From: Streptomyces sp. SJL17-4
GTDB lineage: Bacteria > Actinomycetota > Actinomycetes > Streptomycetales > Streptomycetaceae
Assembly (NCBI RefSeq): GCF_036826855.1
Contig: NZ_CP104578.1
Span: 1-64,000 of the forward strand
Reading direction: 5' to 3'
Length of the DNA stretch: 64,000 bases
The notes beneath the pieces were generated by a model. That model worked only from the letters and a program-made list of their open reading frames with translations. It was not told the DNA's origin and did no database searches. The position numbers were made by a program, and so were the translations under genes. Each line of letters opens with the position of its first letter. The first letter of the stretch is position 1. This document shows positions 27,679 through 35,357 of this stretch, piece by piece.

Positions 27679-28017
27679 TCAAGCCGCGGCCGTTGGGTTC
27701 GCTGATTCTGCGGCACGGCGGTACTCGGCGTTGATGCGCTGGGCTTCCTCGAGCTGGTCTTCGAGGATGACGATGCGGCAGGCGGCCTCGATGGGGGTGC
27801 CCTGGTCGACGAGTTCCCGGGCGCGGGCGGCGATGCGCAGCTGGTACCGGGAGTACCGGCGATGTCCGCCGGCGGAGCGGAGCGGGGTGATGAGGCGGGC
27901 TTCGCCGATGGCGCGGAGGAAGCCTTGGGTGGTGCCGAGCATTTCGGCGGCTCTGCCCATGGTGTAGGCGGGGTAGTCGTCGTCGTCGAGACGGCCGTAG
28001 GTGTCGTCTGCGGTCAT
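27679..28017 (-). CDS. MerR-like helix-turn-helix regulator
   Basis: 112 residues from the ATG at 28017, preceded by AGAGGTG. The open frame extends further upstream but that part reads through a strong hairpin and is not coding. The domain reads YTMGRAAEMLGTTQGFLRAI, GEARLITPLRSAGGHRRYSR and YQLRIAARARELVDQGTPIE, a MerR-type winged helix, then a short coiled coil (IVILEDQLEEAQRINAEY). There are no metal-binding cysteines. Short MerR-like proteins of this type often accompany cold-shock and heat-shock genes in Streptomyces, which fits the cold-shock gene downstream. Confidence 0.85.
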   Translation of the reverse strand: MTADDTYGRLDDDDYPAYTMGRAAEMLGTTQGFLRAIGEARLITPLRSAGGHRRYSRYQLRIAARARELVDQGTPIEAACRIVILEDQLEEAQRINAEYRRAAESANPTAAA

Positions 28018-28042
28018 TGCACCTCTCTGTGGAACGCGTGGA

Positions 28043-28075
28043 GGGGCCCGGGTGCCGTACTGGCACCCGGGCCCC
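28043..28075. promoter_or_regulatory. Strong perfect hairpin in the MerR-like gene leader
   Basis: GGGGCCCGGGTGCC at 28043-28056, loop GTACT, and the exact complement at 28062-28075. It sits only 25 bases upstream of the MerR-like start codon. No rightward gene ends here, so it is a candidate attenuator rather than an ordinary terminator. Confidence 0.55.
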
Positions 28076-28294
28076 GAAGGAACTACTACACCATCTGCCG
28101 GCCCTGATGCCGCGCCGGCCTTCTGTGTCCGCGTGCCCGACCTGAACGCTGTCGGGGCTGCGGGGATCGCGGTTGCTTGACCGGAGACCACCTCACTATC
28201 GATGTCCTGCGGTACCCGGGCTCACGACTTCCGCCCGGGCGATCCTGATGGTGCTTGGCTCCTCCGTTCTTCCCTCTGGATCAATCACTACCAA

Positions 28295-28690
28295 TCGGGA
28301 ACTGCGTACTGCTGTTACTGCGAACTGCTTGTACCGCTGGTGTTGCGTTACTGCTGGTGGCCTCCCACAGCGCCACTTCGGCAGCCAGCCCCGTCGCCCG
28401 TCCTGCGTCTGCTCCGGCTTAGAACCCCACTGCCGAACTTCCCGGTGCGCGCGCCCGCAGCCGACGCCTTCACCAGGGGTACTGCCAACCGACTTCACTG
28501 CTGGGTACTGCCAACTGCATTTACTACGGGTACTGCCACTGCGGTACTGCTCACGGCAGCCCCTGATCACTGCGGGCCACCCGGTCCGGTCGTCAGTCCC
28601 GTCGCCGTCCTGCAACAACCCTGGCTTCGGAACTCCACCACCGCACCGTCCTGCACACTGCAACTACCTGTACTGCGGGTACTGCTGACC
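28295..28690. repeat. ACTGC-rich low-complexity region
   Basis: The pentamer ACTGC occurs about 17 times in roughly 400 bases, often as GTACTGC or GGTACTGC and commonly 5-40 bases apart; by chance less than one is expected per strand. The region has fewer G+C third-position signals than its neighbours and no believable gene. It lies upstream of the leftward MerR-like gene and ahead of the rightward ATPase remnant. Confidence 0.6.
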
Positions 28691-28940
28691 GGCAGTTCGT
28701 CTCTGCCAGGCCCTGCGGTCTCTCTGGGCTACGAGAGAAACCATAACCACGACACCACCCAATGTCTACTCCGGCCGACATAGATTTCCGCATGTTCGAC
28801 GGTGAGGTAATCGACCTCGAACAGAGACGTGGGCCGGCGCGAAGACGGCCGGCGCCGGGCTGCCCGCCACAGGCCGGGCACACGCACCGGACGGCCGGGA
28901 CGGACCGGGCATTAGGCGAGCCAGAGACCAGGGGAAGCTG

Positions 28941-29063
28941 ATGGACACGATGAGCGTCAGCGTCGCAGCTGCCCGCTCCACGGCCTCCGTCGCCGACGCC
29001 CGCGAGAGCGCCCGGGACTTCCTCGACCGCGTCCTACCGCCGATCGCAGCCGAGGCCCGAAGG
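28941..29063 (+). pseudogene. 5' remnant of a SpoIIAB/RsbW-like ATP-binding protein
   Basis: About 40 codons from the ATG at 28941 (AGGGGAAG upstream): VSVAAARSTASVADARESAR, then FLDRVLPPIAAEAR. This is the N-terminal strand-helix of the small HATPase_c anti-sigma-factor-type proteins abundant in Streptomyces, where it is followed by VVSELVTNAL. Here the sequence departs after EARR and the ATP-binding motifs are missing. Confidence 0.6.
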
Positions 29064-29290
29064 CATATCCGATGGCTGCTCGTCCGGCGCGGGGTGTGCA
29101 TCCGGCGGAAGTATCGGCAGGTCCGCCTCCAGCACCGCGGCCAGGGCGGGTGGTCCGAGTCCGCTGCCGCAGGAACGGGGTTCGTGGCGGATCGTGAGCC
29201 ATCGCCGTATCGCAGAGGGACACCCGCGCTGTTCTGCCAGCGGCGGAACAGCCGCCCGACCGGGCTCGACGATCACTACAGTCCCGTCGC

Positions 29291-30016
29291 ATGACGACGA
29301 TTACGACGCACACGGTCGAGTATCCGGCCGACGGTCTGACGATGATCGGGCATCTCGCGCTTCCGGCCGGTGTCGATCGCCGGCCCGCGGTGCTGCTCGG
29401 GCCGGAGGGTACAGGGCTCAGCGACGTCGAGCGCCGCCGGGCCGATGCGCTCGCCGAGCTGGGGTACGTGGCGCTTGCCTTCGACCTTCACGGCGGGCGC
29501 TATTTAGGTGATCCCGAGGAGATGCTGGCCCGTTGCATGCCGCTGCTCGCTGATCCCGACCGGATGCGGGCCATCGGTCATGCGGCGCTCGACGTGTTGC
29601 GCGCCGAGCCGCGGACCGACCCCGACCGGATCGCTGCCGTCGGCTACGGCACCGGGGGCGCCGTCGGGCTGGAACTCGGGCGCGACGGCGTCAACCTGCG
29701 CGCGATCGGGACAGTCAACGCGCTGACCACGGGCCGGCCGGGTGAGGCGGCGCGCATTCGCTGCCCGGTGTGGGCCGGGGTCGGGTCGGAAGACCCGATC
29801 ATGCCGCCCGCGCAACGGGACGCGTTCACCGCCGAGATGCAGGCCGCGGGCGTCGACTGGCGGCTCGTGGTCTACGGCGGCGCCTTGCACGCCTTCCACC
29901 ACCCGCCGGTCGACCACCCCACGGTCCCCGGCGTCGGCTACCACCCACGGCACGCGCAGCGAGCCTGGCGCGACGTCGTCGACCTGCTCGCCGAGTGCCT
30001 GCCCGTAACGGAGTGA
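29291..30016 (+). CDS. Dienelactone hydrolase-like protein, altered nucleophile
   Basis: A 241-residue alpha/beta hydrolase of the DLH family. Landmarks are PAVLLGPEGTGLSDVERRRA, AFDLHGGRY and a C-terminal YGGALHAFHHP carrying the conserved His. The nucleophile elbow, normally GYCxGG, is GYGTGG at 118-123, so position 120 is Gly instead of Cys or Ser. That would abolish classical hydrolase chemistry unless another residue substitutes. Related actinobacterial proteins with this elbow exist to my knowledge. The gene stands alone; the ATG at 29291 has only a weak ribosome binding site. It could be a non-catalytic or differently catalytic paralogue. Confidence 0.8.
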   Translation: MTTITTHTVEYPADGLTMIGHLALPAGVDRRPAVLLGPEGTGLSDVERRRADALAELGYVALAFDLHGGRYLGDPEEMLARCMPLLADPDRMRAIGHAALDVLRAEPRTDPDRIAAVGYGTGGAVGLELGRDGVNLRAIGTVNALTTGRPGEAARIRCPVWAGVGSEDPIMPPAQRDAFTAEMQAAGVDWRLVVYGGALHAFHHPPVDHPTVPGVGYHPRHAQRAWRDVVDLLAECLPVTE

Positions 30017-30097
30017 TCTGGTCGACAACCGCGATTCCGGGGCGCTGACCAGGCCCGTCGACCGCCACCGGCTCTTGTGGTCTCACCCTCGACGCGG

Positions 30098-30860
30098 TCA
30101 GCGGCCGGCGGGACCGGCCTGCCTCCCGGGCCCGCGGGCAGGTGCGGGCAGCCGAACGAGATCAGGCGTTTCGGGTGCGTGCGGGGACTCTCCTGGGGGT
30201 GTGGGAGTGGCGGGTGGGCCGGTGAAGACGGGCATGCCGAGGTCGACCAGTCGGGGTTGACCAGTGGGGGTCGGCCGGGGGCCGGGGGCCGGGGCCCGGC
30301 TGAGGCTGTTGAGCTTGGCGGTGGCGGTGTCGAGACTGACCTGGAGCCTTCGGCTTCGCCGAGCCGGCCGTTGCCGCGGACTTCGCGGGTGTGTTCGCGA
30401 TGGTCCTGGGTGATCTCGATGAGGCGGCCCCGTTGGCGGGGCGATGGGGAGGACAGGGCAGCGGATGCAGGCGTGCTCGTGCTTGCGGGGAGTGGCGTGA
30501 GGCCGTCCACCGGCGCCAAGGGAGACCTTGCGTAGGTCGACGTGCTGCTGGAAGTCCTGCCACTCCTGGTCGGAGGGCTCGCGGTACTCCTCCTGGGGCC
30601 GGTCAGCCCTGCGCCGGTCCCCAAGGCTGCGGTAGGTCCGCACCAGGTCGTTCTGGAAGACGGTATGTCTGGGTGGTCGCCGGCGTCTTGGGGCCGAGGG
30701 TTCGCGCGGCGATGTGGACGGGCAGGCCGCCGGTGACAGCTTCGGTGGCGGACGTCCGGCGGAAGCCGTACGGGTGTGGCGCAAGGGATGCGTACTCGTC
30801 CGGTGTGTCCTTGCGTACTCCGGTCAACGACTCGATGGCGGCTGCCGGCGCGGCCGGCCG
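30098..30860 (-). mobile_element. Tyrosine integrase C-terminal remnant, frameshifted
   Basis: Several minus-strand frames give the end of a phage-type tyrosine recombinase: LPVHIAARTLGPKTPATTQT, which corresponds to the family's HIAA..LGHKN..TTQ.Y with His to Pro at the catalytic His position; VFQNDLVRTYRSLGDRRRA; PSDQEWQDFQQHVDLRKVSL; then HEHACIRCPVL and LDTATAKLNSLSR. The N-terminal and core-binding domains are missing. It marks a decayed integrative element between the DLH-like gene and the CHAT operon. Confidence 0.65.
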
Positions 30861-30914
30861 GGTCGGCTGGGTCGGCTGGGGGGGGCAGCCTCCGATACGG
30901 CGCAGTGCGCGTCG

Positions 30915-33900
30915 TCAGGCGCCCGCGTGGACGTGTGCGGCCCACACCGACGGCAGGTTGGGGTACTTCGTCCTGAGCTGTCTGACTGTGTGATGGACTG
31001 CCGCCGACGCGCACAACGCACCGGATCGGTCCGCGGTCAGCTCGCTGTAGATCCGCTGGCTGAAGGCTGGTGCCACGACGTCGTCGACGCGCCAGAGCGT
31101 GCCGACGACCTGGGAGAACCCGGCTATCTGGAATGCCGCCAACGGGTGGATCGCCTCGTCGGACAGGCGGGCGGTGGTGCGGGCCGTGTCGCAGGCCGAC
31201 AGGAACGCGAACGTTGCGTTCCGCAGGCGCAGCCGGGAGAGGTCCAGCACCCGAAACGGCGTGCGGTCGTGGTCGTGCAGGGCGAGGTGGCTGTCCGACG
31301 GGTTGTCCGGGTCGCTGTATCCATGGCAGGCGAAGTGCGCCCAGCCGCTGGCCGGCAGGGCGTCGAGAACGGTGTCGCGCGTCGCGTCCGCGCCGATCAG
31401 GACCGTGGCGCCGGGTATGAGAGCGGCCAGGTGGTCGGCTTCGATCTGTGCGCCGGGCAGGTCCGGGGCGTCGGGAGTGTGCGGCATCGCGACCACCAGC
31501 AGCCGCGGCTCGTTCCGGTCGTCGCGGCGGGCCGCGCGGGCGTGGCCCAGAGCGCGGATCGTCGGTGTCGTCGAGGAGACGGCGCGGTCGAGGAGCGCGG
31601 GTCCGCCGTCGCGGTGGTGGCCGGCCGCGTGCAGGGGGAGCAGGCTGAGCGGCCCGACCGGGGCCCACCAGATCCTGGGCCACGGACCGTCCGCCGCTGG
31701 TTGTGCTGTCAGTCCCAGTTCGCCGAGCACAGGGTCCACGACGGTGTCCCACAGCCACTCGAGGGTGTCGTGGATCGTCTGCTCGGCGGCCGGCCGCGCT
31801 TGCGTGAACGCGGTGTGCAGAGCGCGTACGCGGTGACTCACGGTCTCTTCGCTCAGCCGGTCCAGCGCGCGTGAGCGGACCCCGTCCGGGGTGATGATCA
31901 GTGCGTCGCACCGGTGCCGGCTGACGTTGACGTACACGATCGGTCCCTCGTGCGCCTGCGCGGTGAGGTCGGTGAGCAGCGGGGGCCGCAGGAACCGTTC
32001 CATCCCGGGCAGTGCGCGGATCCGGTCGGTCAGCGTGTCGAGGTCGTCCGCGAGGGCCACGCGGTCGCTCGTGGTGTCGGTTTCGAACTCCGCGGTGAGC
32101 GTCTGGAAGCGTTCGGCCAGCTCGGGTGCCCGCTCGTGCAGGTCGGAGAGATCGCCGCGGCTGTCGAGTGCCTGGGCGGCCAGGACGCAGCGTCCGGATT
32201 CGAGGAGGGTCACCGCGCTCACCTCGTCGCCGGCGGCCAGCGCGCACGCGGCCGCGTCGGCGGCGAGCCCGGCGAACCGGCCGAGCCAGTACTGGGCGTC
32301 CTCGCGGCCCAGGCGGCGCCCGGCGAGCCGGGGCAGCAGCCGGACCGCGGCGGCGTACCCCTCGGCGGCCACGTCGAACTGCCCGGTCTCGGCGGCCAGA
32401 TCGCCCCACCGGTCCGCCGCTTCCGCCCGGCTCTGCGTCGGTGATCCGGCAGACGCCGCGGCTTGCCGGTAGTAGCCGAGCGCCTCGGTCAGCGCGTCGT
32501 CATCGCCGAGGTGCCGGAAGCCGAGCGCCAGGACGTTGGCGACGCGGGTCAGCAAACCCGCCCGCGCATAGGCGTCCGGCTCGGGCCTCCGCACCGCGCT
32601 GCGGGCCAGGTCGACCGCCTCGGCAAGGAGGTGCGGATCCGGCGGCTCTTGTCGCGCGACGGCTGCGGCTGCGGCGGGGTCCGTGCACCAGTCGCCGAGC
32701 GCGGCGGCCAGGCTTGCGGTGTACCCGGGCCAGTGCGGGCTGTCCTGCGCAGTCGCGGCCACGGACGCGCGACGCGCGGCGATCGCGTCCCGCAGCGCGT
32801 TCCGGTCGCCGAACTTCTCGTACGCCGTCCCCAGCACACCGCCGAGATTGGCGAGCCGCACGGCCCGGCCCGGGTCGTCGTCCGCCGTCACATCCGCGGC
32901 CGCTCGGTGGGCGGCGATCGCCTCGTCGAGGACGCTCGCCTCGCCCGTCCTGGTGAACCAGTCGGACAGCATGGTGCCGAGGTTGGAAAGCCGCTGGGCC
33001 TGCTGGGCGACCAGGTTCGCGCCGAGACGGACGGACTCCCGCGCACGGTCCACCGCCTCCGACAGCACCTGCAGCTCGCCGGTCACCCGGTACCGGTTGT
33101 GCAGCACGACGGCGAGGATCCCGAGCGAACGCGGGTGGTCGCCCTGCCCGGCCGTGGCCTCGGCGGCGCGGCGGGCGACGTCGATCGCGTCCATGACGTG
33201 GGCCAGGTCTCCCGTCGCGTGGAACAACGCGTTCAGGTTGACAGCGAGGTTGCCCATGAACTGGACCCGCCGCGGATGGCCCGCCGGCGTGCACGCGACC
33301 GCCTCCCGCCCGATGCCGACGGCCTCCGCGAGCGCGGCGTGGTCCCCGAACTCTTCACCCCGGGTGGCCAGCGCCGTGGCGAAGTGGTCCAGCCGCACGC
33401 CCCGACGGGGATGGCCGACGGGGGTCGCCGCCGCCGCCGAACGCCCGAGCTCGATCGCCCGGTCGAGCCGGGCCACGTCCCGGGTCTGCTTGAACTCAGC
33501 GGCGTACCGGCCGCACACATCGGCTTCGGAATCGGCGCGTTCCCAGTCACAGTCCGATGCCGGGGGCTCGCCGGTGAGCGCAGCCCAGTCCCGTTCGGTG
33601 GCCGTCAGCTCCAAGAGGTTCTGCGAGTGCCATGGATGGGTGACCGGGGTGTGGGCCACCAGCGTCTGGCGGACCCGAAGCAGTTCGGCCAGATCATCGC
33701 GCGCTCCGTGAGCCCGGTAGCGGTCGTGGAGAAGGTAGGCGAGGTTCTTCAGCCGGTCGAGCACGTCGGACGACCCGGCCGGCGTGAGCTGAACCGCTCG
33801 CCGGGCGGCGTCGATGGCTTCCTCCACGACACCGCCCTCCCCCGTCTCATGGAACCAGTCGCGCAGGACGACGGCGAGGAAGTGCAGACTCCTGGCGGTG

Positions 33901-34481
33901 GACACGTCGTCGGGGGAGCATGCGACGGCGGCCCGCGCGTGCTCGGCGGCTTCCGCCAGGGCGGCGAGGTCTTGTGTCACGGTGAACTCTGTCCGCAGCG
34001 CGACAACGAGGTTACCCAGGTAGAACGCCTTCTTCGTAGACGGTTCCTCCTCGACGGCCGCCCGGCTCCACTCCAGCGCGTCGGCGAGGGTTGCGCGGTC
34101 CTGGTTCTGTTGGAACGCGGTGTGCAGCAGCATGCCGATGTTGTTGGCGTAGCTCGCCGAATCCTCCGGGCTTCCGTACGCCAGGAGGTAGGCCTGCGTG
34201 ACAGCCCGGACGGCTTCCTGCAGGAACGCGAAGTCACCGGTCTGGTGGTAGCGGGTATGCAGCAGGCCTCCGAGATTCGACAGGACCGTGCGGCGCTCGG
34301 CCCCGTCCTCGGCGGCCAGCAGCGCCTGGCCGAGGTCGATCGCCTTCTCGACCGACGCGGGGTCCGCGCTGTGCCGGGCCACGTGGAACGCCTCCCAGAA
34401 CCGCTCGGCCAGGCCGTTCGCGGGCCCGCCACCCACGCGTAAGTCCTCACTGCCACTCGAGGGCCCGCCATCCACGTCCAC
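30915..34481 (-). CDS. TPR-CHAT caspase-like protease
   Basis: 1188 residues if started at the GTG at 34481, or 1173 from the GTG at 34436; both follow GAGGA at ideal spacing. Residues about 20-750 are repeated helical pairs of TPR type (LSNLGGLLHTRYHQTGDFAF, NLAVNLNALFHATGDLAHVM, LANLGGVLGTAYEKFGDRNA). Residues about 900-1188 are a CHAT domain with catalytic His near 1053 (HFACHGYSD) and Cys near 1097 (AFLSACDTA), followed by GTLWRVDD. CHAT proteins are caspase-like cysteine proteases; with TPR sensors they cleave partner effectors in bacterial conflict systems. The upstream DUF6338-type membrane protein and 48-residue protein are likely partners. Complete and undamaged. Confidence 0.92.
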   Translation of the reverse strand: MDVDGGPSSGSEDLRVGGGPANGLAERFWEAFHVARHSADPASVEKAIDLGQALLAAEDGAERRTVLSNLGGLLHTRYHQTGDFAFLQEAVRAVTQAYLLAYGSPEDSASYANNIGMLLHTAFQQNQDRATLADALEWSRAAVEEEPSTKKAFYLGNLVVALRTEFTVTQDLAALAEAAEHARAAVACSPDDVSTARSLHFLAVVLRDWFHETGEGGVVEEAIDAARRAVQLTPAGSSDVLDRLKNLAYLLHDRYRAHGARDDLAELLRVRQTLVAHTPVTHPWHSQNLLELTATERDWAALTGEPPASDCDWERADSEADVCGRYAAEFKQTRDVARLDRAIELGRSAAAATPVGHPRRGVRLDHFATALATRGEEFGDHAALAEAVGIGREAVACTPAGHPRRVQFMGNLAVNLNALFHATGDLAHVMDAIDVARRAAEATAGQGDHPRSLGILAVVLHNRYRVTGELQVLSEAVDRARESVRLGANLVAQQAQRLSNLGTMLSDWFTRTGEASVLDEAIAAHRAAADVTADDDPGRAVRLANLGGVLGTAYEKFGDRNALRDAIAARRASVAATAQDSPHWPGYTASLAAALGDWCTDPAAAAAVARQEPPDPHLLAEAVDLARSAVRRPEPDAYARAGLLTRVANVLALGFRHLGDDDALTEALGYYRQAAASAGSPTQSRAEAADRWGDLAAETGQFDVAAEGYAAAVRLLPRLAGRRLGREDAQYWLGRFAGLAADAAACALAAGDEVSAVTLLESGRCVLAAQALDSRGDLSDLHERAPELAERFQTLTAEFETDTTSDRVALADDLDTLTDRIRALPGMERFLRPPLLTDLTAQAHEGPIVYVNVSRHRCDALIITPDGVRSRALDRLSEETVSHRVRALHTAFTQARPAAEQTIHDTLEWLWDTVVDPVLGELGLTAQPAADGPWPRIWWAPVGPLSLLPLHAAGHHRDGGPALLDRAVSSTTPTIRALGHARAARRDDRNEPRLLVVAMPHTPDAPDLPGAQIEADHLAALIPGATVLIGADATRDTVLDALPASGWAHFACHGYSDPDNPSDSHLALHDHDRTPFRVLDLSRLRLRNATFAFLSACDTARTTARLSDEAIHPLAAFQIAGFSQVVGTLWRVDDVVAPAFSQRIYSELTADRSGALCASAAVHHTVRQLRTKYPNLPSVWAAHVHAGA

Positions 34482-34545
34482 GCGTCAGTCCTCGCTGCCG
34501 TTCAAGGGCCCGACAACAGCCACGCGTCAGTCCTCGCTGCCGTTC
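34434..34545 (-). repeat. Three tandem stop/RBS/start cassettes
   Basis: On the minus strand the core GGCAGCGAGGACTGACGCGT recurs at spacings of 42 and 45 bases. Copy A ends the 48-residue gene (TGA at 34529-34527). Copy B has TGA at 34487-34485. In copy C the TGA is TTA at 34442-34440. Each copy places GAGGA 7 bases before a GTG (at 34481 and 34436 for B and C). Between A and B a 12-codon mini-ORF is formed. Confidence 0.85.
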
Positions 34546-34673
34546 GAGGTGCCGGCCGGGCCGCTGGGCGCCTCGTCCGGTTCGGTGACCGTGCGTTTCG
34601 GGGTGTAGCCGCGTTCCGTGGCCTCCTGAAGCAGCGCCGCCTCCTCGGGCGAGAGCTCGGGTTCGTGCGCCAT
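34527..34673 (-). CDS. 48-residue acidic protein
   Basis: A short gene whose ATG at 34673 abuts the TAA of the membrane protein gene. It reads MAHEPELSPEEAALLQEATE, then RGYTPKRTVTEPDEA and ends GTSNGSED. It is acidic, soluble and predicted to have one helix followed by a flexible tail. No family is recognised. It lies between the DUF6338-type membrane protein and the CHAT protease and must be co-transcribed. In such operons short linkers can be protease substrates, inhibitors or adaptors; which applies here is not known. Its stop codon region has been duplicated to form the repeat cassette. Confidence 0.65.
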   Translation of the reverse strand: MAHEPELSPEEAALLQEATERGYTPKRTVTEPDEAPSGPAGTSNGSED

Positions 34674-35357
34674 TTATCGCTCCTCCCCCGGCACGGCCGC
34701 CGGTTCTCCGGGTTCGACGAACTCCAGCACGTCGAAGTCTTCTGCCCGCAGCCGCAGGCCCGCCGTCCCGTGGACGCGCGCGCCGAACGACCCGTCGGCA
34801 CCCATCACGCGTGCCGATTGCAGGTACAGCTCGGCCGGGTGGGGGTAGGAGGAGGCATACGACCGGTCGCCGTACCAGCCGCCCGCCCAGTTGCCGTCCT
34901 TGAGCCGCACGCGCACGAAGCACGGTTCGCGGTCGCGGAACGCGTGGTCCCAGGCGCTGGGCGTGGGCAGGAAATGGGCCTTGCGCCGCTGCCGGTCCAC
35001 CAGGGAAACAGTGGCCGCCGCCACGGCCGGCACGACGAGGAACAGCACCACGGCGACGAAACCGACCACTCGCGGCCGCTCCACGAAGCCGTCCCAGCCG
35101 CCGCCGGTGCCTTGAGCCAGGCGAACCAGCGCCGGCCCCGCCACCACGGCGTACAGAGCATCCAGTGCGATCGACGCGACGATCGCCCGCAGCACCCGCT
35201 CACCCAGATCACGCTCACCGGGCACCGGCCCACGGCGGCGTTCCCGGACGAACTGATAGGTGACCCCGGGCAGCACCAGAAGGACGAGCAGAACGAGCTG
35301 CACGACCGTCCCAGGCGCCTGCACACCCCACCCCCATGTCTCACCGACTCGTCCCAT
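34674..35357 (-). CDS. DUF6338-type membrane protein, probable CHAT partner
   Basis: 227 residues from the ATG at 35357; the open frame reaches 35528 but that part is unlike coding sequence. A GTG at about 35324 giving MQAPGTVVQ is an alternative start. Three hydrophobic segments (VVQLVLLVLLVLPGVTY, DALYAVVAGPALV, VVGFVAVVLFLVVPAVAAA) precede a cytoplasmic-looking beta-rich tail (CFVRVRLKDGNWAGGWYGDR). The pattern agrees with what I recall of DUF6338 proteins, a family without known function. The stop abuts the 48-residue gene, which leads into the CHAT protease. A membrane protein beside a CHAT protease suggests a protease-triggered membrane effector; this is inference. Confidence 0.75.
   Translation of the reverse strand: MGRVGETWGWGVQAPGTVVQLVLLVLLVLPGVTYQFVRERRRGPVPGERDLGERVLRAIVASIALDALYAVVAGPALVRLAQGTGGGWDGFVERPRVVGFVAVVLFLVVPAVAAATVSLVDRQRRKAHFLPTPSAWDHAFRDREPCFVRVRLKDGNWAGGWYGDRSYASSYPHPAELYLQSARVMGADGSFGARVHGTAGLRLRAEDFDVLEFVEPGEPAAVPGEER

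Noticed and set aside
28202..28783. Long plus-strand frame through the ACTGC-rich region
   Set aside because: Its Leu/Thr/Cys composition results from the repeated pentamer; no domain and no start context.
29938..32409. An 823-codon minus-strand frame across the integrase remnant and CHAT gene
   Set aside because: Pro/Arg-rich shadow in the wrong frame of the CHAT gene; the true frame carries TPRs and catalytic residues.
32463..34442. A 659-codon plus-strand frame antisense to the CHAT gene
   Set aside because: Antisense shadow without family resemblance or start signals.
34434..34545. Considered as a CRISPR-like or iteron array
   Set aside because: Only three copies with 42-45 bp period and no constant spacer; it coincides with gene junctions, so a coding duplication explains it better.
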